From Erwinia amylovora (GTDB taxonomy: Bacteria; Pseudomonadota; Gammaproteobacteria; Enterobacterales; Enterobacteriaceae): a DNA stretch of 64,000 nucleotides. Below are positions 27,820 to 35,697 of this stretch, one piece after another. Position 1 is the stretch's first letter. Every line of letters starts with the position of its first letter. The notes under the pieces were generated by a model. That model was not told the origin of the DNA and ran no database searches. It worked only from the letters and a program-made list of their open reading frames with translations. Location: positions 3,348,001 through 3,412,000 of the forward strand of contig NZ_CP066796.1 of the NCBI RefSeq assembly GCF_017161565.1. Direction: 5' to 3'. A program made the translations under genes and the position numbers.

Positions 27820-29064
27820 ATGTTTACCTCATTTTTTCCAAAACCAGCGCTGTTTTTCAGCAGCGTGGTTATCTGGAGCCTGATGGCAATTGCACTGTGG
27901 TTTGCGGGTGCAGAGGCCGAATTTACCCGTCTGATGCATTTTTCACTGCTGCCTGCTGGCCCGTTGCCTGAGAACGCACTGCGTTTCATCGCCCCGGGCG
28001 CACTGGGCTTTTACAGCTATTATCTGCTTGCTACGTTGCTGTTCGCGGCTTTCTGGTTTGTGTTCTGCCCACATCCCTGGCAGCGCTGGTCTATTCTGGG
28101 CAGTTCGCTGATCGTCTTCATTACCTGGTTTTCGGTGCAGGTCGGGGTGGCGGTCAATAGCTGGTATGAACCGTTTTATGACCTGATACAAAAGGCAATG
28201 GCGCATCCTAATACCATCAAGATTGAGACGTTTTATCATCTGGTTAACGACATTCTCAGCATTGTGCTGATAGCCGTGGTGATCAACGTGATAAATCTGT
28301 TTTTTGTCAGCCACTATGTATTTCGCTGGCGCACGGCCATGAACGACTACTATATGGAAAACTGGCAGCACTTACGGCACATCGAAGGTGCCGCACAGCG
28401 TGTTCAGGAGGATACGATGCGCTTTGCCTCTACGCTGGAAGACATGGGCGTCAGTTTTATTAATGCCATTATGACGCTGATTGCCTTTCTGCCGGTGCTG
28501 GTAGCGCTGTCGGTGCATGTAAAAACCGTGCCGATCCTGGGACAGATCCCTTATGCTTTGGTTATTGCGGCGGTAGTATGGTCGCTGTTCGGCACCGGAC
28601 TGCTGGCCGTTGTCGGCATCAAGCTACCGGGTTTATCGTTTCGTAATCAGCGGGTGGAAGCCGCTTATCGTAAAGAGCTGGTGTACGGCGAAGACGATGC
28701 GCAACGTGCTGCCCCGCAGACGGTACGGGAACTGTTCGCCAGGGTGCGGAAGAACTATTTTCGACTCTATTTTCATTATCTCTACTTCAACGTGGTACGC
28801 GTTTTTTACCTGCAATTGGATGCACTTTTCAGCATATTTGTACTTTTTCCATCGATTATTTCCGGGGCGATCACCCTCGGTTTGATGACCCAAATCTCCA
28901 ACGTCTTCGACCAGGTGCGCAACTCGTTCCAGTATCTGATCAACTCGTGGACCACACTGGTGGAGCTGATGTCGATCTATAAACGCCTGCGCAGCTTCGA
29001 GCAGACGTTGGATAACGTGCCGGATAATCAAACTCCGGTTACCCAGGGCGCGAAACATCTTTGA
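27820..29064 (+). CDS. sbmA: SbmA-type peptide transporter
   Basis: Inner-membrane importer of 414 residues (E. coli SbmA has 406), of the SbmA/BacA family. It is proton-driven and imports microcins, bleomycin and proline-rich peptides. Hallmarks: WFSVQVGVAVNSWYEPFYDL, YVFRWRTAMNDYYMENWQHL, then IEGAAQRVQEDTMRFA, and the C-terminal VFDQVRNSFQYLINSWTTLV. About seven to eight membrane helices are visible. GGGAG lies 5 bases before the ATG at 27820, the start that matches the family. An unusual G9 tract sits in its 5' region. In plant or insect hosts SbmA often sets sensitivity to host peptides. Confidence 0.93.
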   Translation: MFTSFFPKPALFFSSVVIWSLMAIALWFAGAEAEFTRLMHFSLLPAGPLPENALRFIAPGALGFYSYYLLATLLFAAFWFVFCPHPWQRWSILGSSLIVFITWFSVQVGVAVNSWYEPFYDLIQKAMAHPNTIKIETFYHLVNDILSIVLIAVVINVINLFFVSHYVFRWRTAMNDYYMENWQHLRHIEGAAQRVQEDTMRFASTLEDMGVSFINAIMTLIAFLPVLVALSVHVKTVPILGQIPYALVIAAVVWSLFGTGLLAVVGIKLPGLSFRNQRVEAAYRKELVYGEDDAQRAAPQTVRELFARVRKNYFRLYFHYLYFNVVRVFYLQLDALFSIFVLFPSIISGAITLGLMTQISNVFDQVRNSFQYLINSWTTLVELMSIYKRLRSFEQTLDNVPDNQTPVTQGAKHL

Positions 29065-29139
29065 GAGGGAGCGCGAGAAACTGATTTAAACGCATGGTCA
29101 TCGCTGCAGAAATTTCAGAGGATAAAAGTTGAACATACT

Positions 29140-29169
29140 GTTGACGCCAGTCAACAATGATTTTATCCT
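29140..29169 (+). promoter_or_regulatory. Promoter with overlapping operator-like palindrome for the two-gene module
   Basis: A perfect inverted repeat, GTTGAC-GCCA-GTCAAC (29140-29155), overlaps a -35 box TTGACG (29141-29146). With a 17-bp spacer, TATCCT (29164-29169) is a fair -10. The first gene starts 22 bp further on. A palindrome over the -35 suggests autorepression by the HTH protein encoded second; that is inference. Confidence 0.55.
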
Positions 29170-29191
29170 GTAAACATGACTGAGAGTGACG

Positions 29192-29422
29192 ATGAAGGAA
29201 CATCCCAATAAACATATCCAGGCAGCGATAGCATACGCAATGGAGCAGGACTGGCGTTTTCGGCCAGCCAGTGGACACGCCTTCGGACGACTCATATGTG
29301 GAATTGCAGAACATCGACAGCATCAGATGAGCGTTTGGTCAACACCGCGCGTACCTGAGCACCATGCCGCCCAAATCCGCCGTAAGGTCGATAGCTGCCA
29401 GAGCAGCATTCTTACCCACTGA
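29192..29422 (+). CDS. HicA-like small protein (putative toxin-like partner)
   Basis: A 76-residue basic protein. The pattern KHIQAAIAYAMEQDWRFRPA followed by SGHAFGRLICG resembles the HicA/YcfA small RNA-binding fold, where a glycine-histidine pair carries the active His. The C-terminus (MSVWSTPRVPEHHAAQIRRK) is shared with a family I know only as a hypothetical partner of an HTH protein. GAGAG sits 6 bases before the chosen ATG; a GTG six bases earlier is an alternative. The next gene starts 22 bases later in the same direction. Toxicity is not established. Confidence 0.65.
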   Translation: MKEHPNKHIQAAIAYAMEQDWRFRPASGHAFGRLICGIAEHRQHQMSVWSTPRVPEHHAAQIRRKVDSCQSSILTH

Positions 29423-29444
29423 AGACAAAGTCAGGGAGACAATT

Positions 29445-29984
29445 ATGCCACTTTTTCACTTTACTCTGCTGTTGAAAGACGTCACTTCAGAAACTCCTGA
29501 GCTTGAAGACCATCTTTACGCCAGCGGCTGTGATGATGCGCTGGTGTGTTTTTACGGTAAGGCGGTTTACCTTGAATTTGACCGTCACAGTGACAGCTTT
29601 GCCAACGCCATCATGAGCGCCGTGCGCGCAATTGAATCATCTCCACTGGCCGCAACGGTGACAGCGGTAGATGCCAGTCTGGTCGGGCTAAGCGATATTG
29701 CCCAACTCAGTAATCTGACCCGTCAGTCGATCGCCATGCTAAAAGACGGCACGCGCGGCACAGGTGATTTTCCCTCGCCGATACAACGTATCAACGGCAA
29801 CTCGCCGCTGTGGAGCTGGGCAAGCGTGGCGTCGTGGTTACAGCGACATGGAAAAATAGCTGCGCCACTGGCCGAAAATGCGCGTACTCTGGAGGAGATC
29901 AACCTGGCATTACAGCTGCGCAACGCTAATGGCCTGAAGGTTCAGCAATTCTGTCGCGCCCTGACTTCAGGCCACGCGGATTAA
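29445..29984 (+). CDS. HTH protein paired with the HicA-like gene (putative antitoxin/regulator)
   Basis: A 179-residue protein. Residues 1-75 form a small alpha/beta domain (MPLFHFTLLLKDVTSETPEL, CDDALVCFYGKAVYLEFDR, then SFANAIMSAVRAIESS). Residues 80-140 form an AlpA/MerR-like helix-turn-helix: LVGLSDIAQLSNLTRQSIAM, GTGDFPSPIQRINGNSPLWS, ASVASWLQRHG. The alternation of a small partner-binding domain and a DNA-binding domain resembles HicB antitoxins in layout, not clearly in sequence. GGGAGA sits before the ATG. It is likely to repress the promoter at 29140-29169, which is inference. Confidence 0.65.
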   Translation: MPLFHFTLLLKDVTSETPELEDHLYASGCDDALVCFYGKAVYLEFDRHSDSFANAIMSAVRAIESSPLAATVTAVDASLVGLSDIAQLSNLTRQSIAMLKDGTRGTGDFPSPIQRINGNSPLWSWASVASWLQRHGKIAAPLAENARTLEEINLALQLRNANGLKVQQFCRALTSGHAD

Positions 29985-30152
29985 CGGGCTACTGGCAGCG
30001 CCGGGAACCCCTTCTAACCAGGATTATCTTAATTCTGGTAACACTGCTGTATAAACCACCGGTAACTGCCAGATCTGGCCTGAGTGAATACAAACTGAAA
30101 AGTGCGTGTTGTACACCACATGCGACTCTTTAAAGCTATGAAAAAGCATGAA

Positions 30153-31889
30153 TTACGTGGTCAGAGTGGGGAATTTTTCACTGTTTTTTTCATCTTCGAA
30201 AAGTCGATCAACGTTAATCCTGTGCGGACCTTTCCCATCAGTGCCCAGAGCCAATACGTAGAAAGACAAAGAATCGGCGTTATTTATTGTCCAGTCAGAG
30301 AGCGTCACTCCCTTCGCTAGCATTTCACTGTTCACGGCAGCATCATCCCATGGCAGTACAGGGGTTAAGGGAAAATTTAATTCCCGGTACATATCGTTAC
30401 CATACATCACGTTTGACATACCAGGTTCTCCTGCTAAAGCCGCTATATGTTTTTTATAGATATCAATGGGTTCCTCTTTAAGGTTAGCACAAAACTCTGT
30501 TATTGTTTTATCATCAGGAAAGATTATATATTTAGGCAGATAAAAATAATCTTTTGTATTTATCGCATGGGAAGCTTCATGTATTAGCACATGTTCAAAC
30601 AGAGCCGAATTACGCATTTCAAAAATTTTTTCAAATATAAAAACCCCGTAGTGCTCCCGATTAAAAAATAAAGGAGGATCTCCCTCAACGAAGCCAGAAA
30701 GCAATACAATCCTGTCCTCACCCTGCAAAAAATATATTTTACAAGCCTTTTCAATTTCCAATACTCGCTCTTTTAGGATAACAGCCTGGCAATCATTTAT
30801 TTTTACGCCCGTATACTTAGCAAAAGAGTCTTTTATCTGACTGTTCGTCATTTTACTTATTTTTTTTGCCGCAGATTGGCTTGCTCCATAAGCATTATGC
30901 ATGCTCCCTTTTAGGAGCCTGTAGCGTACAGGATTAATCTCTAATAGCTTAATTGGCAGAAAACCCTGTATTGACCTGCCATCTTCTAAGTTAAATTTTA
31001 TAAAGTCATTTGGCTCACAAAGTTCAAAGGCTACGTTTTCAGACAGTTCCGTGATACCTCGCTTGAAACGGTGTGTGCACTGTATGACGAGATCCTTCCG
31101 ATGAGGAACATGTGAATTTTCAGCTTTTACATTCCCATTTTCTAAATTAGCTTCTGCCCCTTTTATTTCTAAATCACCAACATGTTCCTGATGTGGCTTT
31201 TTACCTGAAAAATCCGATATGCGTCTGAGATTTCCCTTATCAAGGTAATAAGCCCCGCCCAACGCCTCTCCTGTTTCAGGATTAATAATCACATATACTT
31301 CCTTTTCGTGTTCTCCTCTGAGCGATTTTATCGGGACTTTTATCGCTGAATTTGGCAGAAATGCCTGTTTAAAAGCAACAGGCTCTTCGGGACTTATCAC
31401 ATCGACAGCTTTCATTCTTTGCAACAGGCTTTCCATTTTTTTTATTTCGTCAGCGTCCTTTCCGGCCCTGACCCAGTCCGTGAGTTTCTTTAGTTCCCTG
31501 TAAGAATATTTACCCACGCCAGTCAGCAGTTCAAATCCCGGATCCAGCGTCCGTATAGCAGTTTTGCCCACGGAGGCCAGCTCACTGATGGTGGGCAAAC
31601 TGACTTCTTTCAAAGCCTGCTTTCCGGCCGTTTTTACTATATTTTGAGACAGGGTTTCAACAGATAAAAATTTCATTCCGGCCCCTGCTGCTCTGGAAAG
31701 ACTTATCCCAAACTTCCCGCTCAGACTTGCAGCCTGGCCAAACAGGGGTATAAAGGCCAATGCATCGACGATACAGGATGCGAGATTAGCGGGGAATTTA
31801 TCATTGACGCAATCATAGAAAGGAATTAAATGTTTGAAAAAATCCCGGATCTTCTCATTAGTGGAAGCATCATATCCTGACGCCCACAT
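30153..31889 (-). CDS. C-terminal half of a split giant effector/toxin-like protein; zinc metallopeptidase-like
   Basis: A 578-codon frame that begins at an ATG overlapping the A6 tract at 31889-31894. It starts WASGYDASTNEKIRDFFKHL and then IPFYDCVNDKFPANLASCIV, a pattern I associate with large effector or toxin proteins of plant pathogens. An HExxH zinc motif, LIHEASHAINTKDYF, has its histidines at 437 and 441. NADSLSFYV (537-545) downstream resembles the C-terminal motif of M35-type (aspzincin) peptidases. The DNA is notably AT-rich. It lacks a convincing ribosome site, so translation probably comes from the upstream frame by a -1 shift. The combined protein would be about 1,597 residues. 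I cannot name the family. Confidence 0.6.
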   Translation of the reverse strand: MWASGYDASTNEKIRDFFKHLIPFYDCVNDKFPANLASCIVDALAFIPLFGQAASLSGKFGISLSRAAGAGMKFLSVETLSQNIVKTAGKQALKEVSLPTISELASVGKTAIRTLDPGFELLTGVGKYSYRELKKLTDWVRAGKDADEIKKMESLLQRMKAVDVISPEEPVAFKQAFLPNSAIKVPIKSLRGEHEKEVYVIINPETGEALGGAYYLDKGNLRRISDFSGKKPHQEHVGDLEIKGAEANLENGNVKAENSHVPHRKDLVIQCTHRFKRGITELSENVAFELCEPNDFIKFNLEDGRSIQGFLPIKLLEINPVRYRLLKGSMHNAYGASQSAAKKISKMTNSQIKDSFAKYTGVKINDCQAVILKERVLEIEKACKIYFLQGEDRIVLLSGFVEGDPPLFFNREHYGVFIFEKIFEMRNSALFEHVLIHEASHAINTKDYFYLPKYIIFPDDKTITEFCANLKEEPIDIYKKHIAALAGEPGMSNVMYGNDMYRELNFPLTPVLPWDDAAVNSEMLAKGVTLSDWTINNADSLSFYVLALGTDGKGPHRINVDRLFEDEKNSEKFPTLTT

Positions 31890-34800
31890 TTTTTATAAAA
31901 ATCGATTTGGTGTTTGTCTTTAATAAACTTTACTAAGTTAACCAATGTCACATCCGCCCCCTTAATGGGGGAGGGAAAAACAGAAAAACTTTGAACGTAG
32001 GGAACGCGCGGCTTACCTGATACAGTTGTGGGGAATAACACGACACCATCATTTCTTACGGCCACCTGACTTCCCTTGCCTGACCCGAAAAGATCATACT
32101 CAATATATTTTGCAACATCCCTGTCAACCCGCCTGACATCATATCCCCCCTCCTTTTTGGCCACGAATGTGTAGATCCTCTCGTCCTTACCAACGACAAC
32201 GGAGAAAAGGTCAGTATTCTTTAGCTCCTTTACTCCTTCCTTAATGGAAGGCGCAACGCGGCACAGTTTTGATGTCACCTGTCTGATAGTGGCTTGTTCT
32301 GAATGAATAAAGTCCAGCTCACCTTTATCAAGAGCGGCCAGCGCCATGCCGATGATATATTCATCAACCTGAGAGAATGCAACCGCCAGCCGTCGGGTTA
32401 TTGATGTGAACTCGGCGGTGACATCAGTGAGTGGGCATCCAGGCGTTGTCTTGCCGTTGAGATAGGCTTGTCTGACGGCCTTTTTACCACTTTTGAGCAC
32501 TGGATCAGAGGGTAAATCCTTTGAATTAAACGGATAAGGTCGCCCCCCCAACACCGGGGGAAGGGGAATGTCTCCCATATCGATCAGCGTTTGATCTGGA
32601 CATTGCCCGACATAGTTATCCGCTATCGCTCCCCGCGATTTCCAATCCTTTGAAGCCCCGTTGAATTCGTCAACTTTTGCGCGAAAGTCGGCATAATACA
32701 GCGCAGTGATCCTGCGAAATTCAGCATAATCATTAACCGCTTTCAGGCGGTGTATAAATTCATCATCTTGGTTACCGAAAGCCTTTCCAGGATGGCTCAC
32801 CGCCTCAAAAAGCAGGGCCGGCAGGGTGAGGTATCTCAGATAACTGACATTCATATCGCCAGCCTCCGCCCGCTGCCAGAGCGCCTTCCCGAACGTCTGA
32901 CACGCTTCTGCACTGAACTCACCCAGTGTCGCCCCCGCGTCTTTCAGCCACAGCGCGCCGGAATGTAACCAGACAAAATCGTCGTCCGTGGCGCTCAGGG
33001 AGTTCGCCCCGCCCGCTTCGGCAAAACGCCTGACGGGCAGCGTATTGTCCAGCGCGTAGTTCCAGAACTTTTCGAACTGCTGAGTTTGTCCAAAACTGAG
33101 CGCTTCCAGATCGATTATACCGGCCGATCGCAGTACGTCTGACTCCAGCAGGGTATTCATGACGGAGGCGGTAAAGTCCTCTGGGTTGGTAAATGCCGCC
33201 AGCTGTCGGGCGAGAAAGGATTCGGCTGGCATCCCCAGTACGTTTTTAAACAGCCAGCTCCGCACCACCATCCCGGCACGCACGGCGCTGATCCCCTCGT
33301 CCGCCCAGCCGCCATAAAGCTCTTCTGCCCTCAGGATCGTTTTTGCCACCTCTTGCAGCCTGTTATCAAATTCGGTTACGCCGTAAACAAAATGCGGGTC
33401 GGGTGCAAACAGCGCGATGCCGACGGCGGCAATGATTTCCTCCTTCTGAAAGGAGCCGGCACGCCTCGTTTCATCAAGAATGCCCAGCTTCTGCATTTTC
33501 CTCGCCAGCCGCGTGTTGGTTTTCTCCGTCACTGTCCGGTGGTGTTGCCGGTTGCCCTTATGCGCCTCCGGTGATGGTGCGATATCCTCGCCGCGATGCG
33601 GCGAAATGAACGTGTCCCACAGCTTCCTGCCCCCGAATGCAAGCCCGGTCAGGGCGGTGACGGCGCCGGCAGCCATCACCACCCGGCTTTTCATCGCCAG
33701 CGTACGGGGGTTTGCACTGAGTACTGAAGCAGAGGCTGCCACGGGAATAACGGTGTATACGTACGGCCTGTCTGCCGCCTGGCTCCTCTGCGGTACCGGC
33801 TCTTGCGCTTGCTCCTGAAAAACCGTGGCGGATGCGGGCAGCGCAACCGGATGCGGCGTGGCGTCACACCGGGTATTGAAATGCGTGTGGGTGATGTCCA
33901 CGCCGCCCTGCCGCTGGCGCGTCCGTGTCCGGCGGGTGGCGCAATAATCCAGGCCGGACAGCCCGCTTTCCATCATCAGCTTCTGCGTTGCCAGAACGTG
34001 TGCCTGCTCTGCCACGCCGTACGCACGTCCCCGGCTTTGCCTCTGCCGGTTTGCTGCCGTTGCCTTTGTGTAAGCTTCAGGGGTCACCGTTGAGTTCGAT
34101 GTCAGGCCGGTGATGACGGTTTTTGCGGCACCGTCAGCCACGCCGGAGCCTGAAGCTTCCCCGGCGCAGGCGGTCGTTTCAATGCTGGAGTCGACCTCGA
34201 AAGCCGGCGGGCGGGCGGTTTCCTCCGCGAGAGTGCCGTTCTGCACCATGACGCCCAGCGCCCGCCAGTATTTACAGGCACGCAGCAGCAGCCGGGTCAG
34301 GGCGGCCGGTACCCGGCAGACGGCGCGCTGCGGGGAGCTGTTACCGGTGATAAAGCAGCTGGCAGCAACGGCCGCCAGGGCCAGCGCCGTGTACAGCTCA
34401 TCCTGATGGCCGTCATGGCCGCCCGGGGTCTCCTGCAGGAACCCGCCGCCCGGACAGCTGATTAGCGTACTCCTGATAAAAGCGGCCAGCCCGGAGATGG
34501 CGGGAAGATAGCCGGACATCAGCCCGAGGGCATGTAATACGGCGCTGTCGGTTTCTCTTTTTTCAATAATGGCCGTGTACAGACTGCCGGCGGCCATGAT
34601 GATACCCGCCGGCAAATCAGGAAACATTTTTGCCATCAGTACGGAAATCAGCTCGCTCTGACCCGCATCGCCCATTATTCTGATGACCTGCCTGAGGCCC
34701 CGGAGGCAGTCTTCCCCTGGCGAAACCGGCGGATCTGCAGATTGAGCTGCGGGACTGTTGTCAGCAGGAGGTCCGTCTTCGGCATCATACCAGGCGTCAT

Positions 34801-34945
34801 CCGCTTCCGCCTCAATGACATCGTGCCAGATGTCGGTCATCTCATCTTTTGCATTGAACCAGCGCTCTTCGGGTTCTGAAGCCACGCGGGGGTTGGTCAT
34901 GTGAGTCGGAAATAGCGATGTATTCGTGGTTGTTTTAGCCAGCAC
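31826..34945 (-). CDS. N-terminal half of a split giant effector/toxin-like protein
   Basis: A 1,039-codon frame from a GTG start (34945); GGGAAA lies before it. An ATG 15 codons later has no ribosome site. The N-terminus is rich in Ser, Thr and acidic residues, without a Sec signal, as in many type III effectors. Hydrophobic stretches lie near 98-165, 185-200 and 421-438. The middle (about 480-1000) is helical and unrecognised. The last 20 codons look out of frame; moving to the -1 frame at residues 1018-1019 (KK) continues into the next gene. No hrp box was found by eye. DNA here is GC-rich. Function is not known. Confidence 0.6.
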   Translation of the reverse strand: MLAKTTTNTSLFPTHMTNPRVASEPEERWFNAKDEMTDIWHDVIEAEADDAWYDAEDGPPADNSPAAQSADPPVSPGEDCLRGLRQVIRIMGDAGQSELISVLMAKMFPDLPAGIIMAAGSLYTAIIEKRETDSAVLHALGLMSGYLPAISGLAAFIRSTLISCPGGGFLQETPGGHDGHQDELYTALALAAVAASCFITGNSSPQRAVCRVPAALTRLLLRACKYWRALGVMVQNGTLAEETARPPAFEVDSSIETTACAGEASGSGVADGAAKTVITGLTSNSTVTPEAYTKATAANRQRQSRGRAYGVAEQAHVLATQKLMMESGLSGLDYCATRRTRTRQRQGGVDITHTHFNTRCDATPHPVALPASATVFQEQAQEPVPQRSQAADRPYVYTVIPVAASASVLSANPRTLAMKSRVVMAAGAVTALTGLAFGGRKLWDTFISPHRGEDIAPSPEAHKGNRQHHRTVTEKTNTRLARKMQKLGILDETRRAGSFQKEEIIAAVGIALFAPDPHFVYGVTEFDNRLQEVAKTILRAEELYGGWADEGISAVRAGMVVRSWLFKNVLGMPAESFLARQLAAFTNPEDFTASVMNTLLESDVLRSAGIIDLEALSFGQTQQFEKFWNYALDNTLPVRRFAEAGGANSLSATDDDFVWLHSGALWLKDAGATLGEFSAEACQTFGKALWQRAEAGDMNVSYLRYLTLPALLFEAVSHPGKAFGNQDDEFIHRLKAVNDYAEFRRITALYYADFRAKVDEFNGASKDWKSRGAIADNYVGQCPDQTLIDMGDIPLPPVLGGRPYPFNSKDLPSDPVLKSGKKAVRQAYLNGKTTPGCPLTDVTAEFTSITRRLAVAFSQVDEYIIGMALAALDKGELDFIHSEQATIRQVTSKLCRVAPSIKEGVKELKNTDLFSVVVGKDERIYTFVAKKEGGYDVRRVDRDVAKYIEYDLFGSGKGSQVAVRNDGVVLFPTTVSGKPRVPYVQSFSVFPSPIKGADVTLVNLVKFIKDKHQIDFYKKCGRQDMMLPLMRRSGIFSNI

Positions 34946-35329
34946 GGTTTATTTCCCAGGTTGAGATATTATGTTTGAATGTAATAAAAAAATTACCTGA
35001 CCTTGCGCGCGAAAAAATAACTTCCCGGACACCACAATATATAGCGGTCCTGCCGACAGTAATCTCCGCTGGCTGGGGTAATTAATATCATGCCTGAAAC
35101 AACAACGGAACTTATTATCATTTTCATTAATTAAAAAGACGCACTGAAAATTCAGCAGAAGCAAGAGTATGCAGAAGAATATATAGCGGGGGATGGTTTT
35201 TCAATAGAATTAAAAAAATAATATATGATTGAGTTTTTTATAAAAAAATTAGTAAGAAATAGAAATTAAAATCATGTATATATCACAACTTCAATTTAAC
35301 CTTCACGCCTGTTTAAAATTAAATTGATA
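34946..35329. other. AT-rich upstream region of the giant gene
   Basis: About 385 bp with strong A/T bias, especially 35190-35320. It should contain the promoter of the minus-strand giant gene. I found no hrp box and no gene. Confidence 0.45.
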
Positions 35330-35493
35330 TAAACCCTGTGGACCGTTCACAGGTCATTACCTTAAAGCAACCTTCATTAACATCGTAAATTCAACTATTT
35401 AAATGACTTCCCGGTGCTGCTGTGCCACATAACGATAAAAACCCTATGCCATCACCAGGCACGGGCAATGCAGAGATCGCTCTCTGCTTTTTT
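35330..35493 (+). ncRNA. Candidate small RNA with its own terminator
   Basis: A perfect intrinsic terminator (GCAGAGA-TCGC-TCTCTGC followed by six T, 35470-35493) ends no annotated gene on the plus strand. Upstream lie a hairpin CCTGTG (35335-35340)/CACAGG (35349-35354) and unstructured A/T-rich sequence. It matches no sRNA I know. The 5' end is a guess; I see no clean promoter. Confidence 0.35.
35470..35493 (+). terminator. Orphan rho-independent terminator
   Basis: 7-bp perfect stem with a TCGC loop (GCAGAGA/TCTCTGC) followed by TTTTTT. It faces the plus strand in a region with no plus-strand gene for more than 5 kb upstream. Confidence 0.85.
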
Positions 35494-35651
35494 CATCCTG
35501 CCCACGTTGCTGTTAAGTCGATGAAGGCCGTTTTTTTTGCCAACCCGCAGAATCAGCTACCGGGGCATCAAAAAGCCAATAAGAGAGGTTCAATATTGCA
35601 ACGGCGGCGGGTGAGATTCGCACTTAAACAAAAATGGCAAATGCTTCAGCT

Positions 35652-35677
35652 GGGGTGACCTGCATACTCGTCACCCC
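35652..35677 (-). terminator. Hairpin after aer
   Basis: GGGGTGAC (35652-35659) pairs with GTCACCCC (35670-35677), 20 bp past the aer stop. No U-run. Confidence 0.5.
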
Positions 35678-35697
35678 CAAACATTATATTTAGAAAA

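Noticed and set aside
30153..31889. C-terminal toxin frame as an independent gene
   Set aside because: The ATG is inside the A6 tract of the upstream frame and no ribosome site is visible, so a shifted or broken single gene fits better.
31888..31895. Classical X-XXY-YYZ slippery heptamer at the split
   Set aside because: The site is T-AAA-AAA. Re-pairing in the P site would be imperfect, so a standard dnaX-like signal cannot be claimed; slippage on the A run or a lost A remain open.
34946..35400. hrp box for the giant effector-like gene
   Set aside because: I searched for GGAACC-N15/16-CCAC on the minus strand and saw nothing close.
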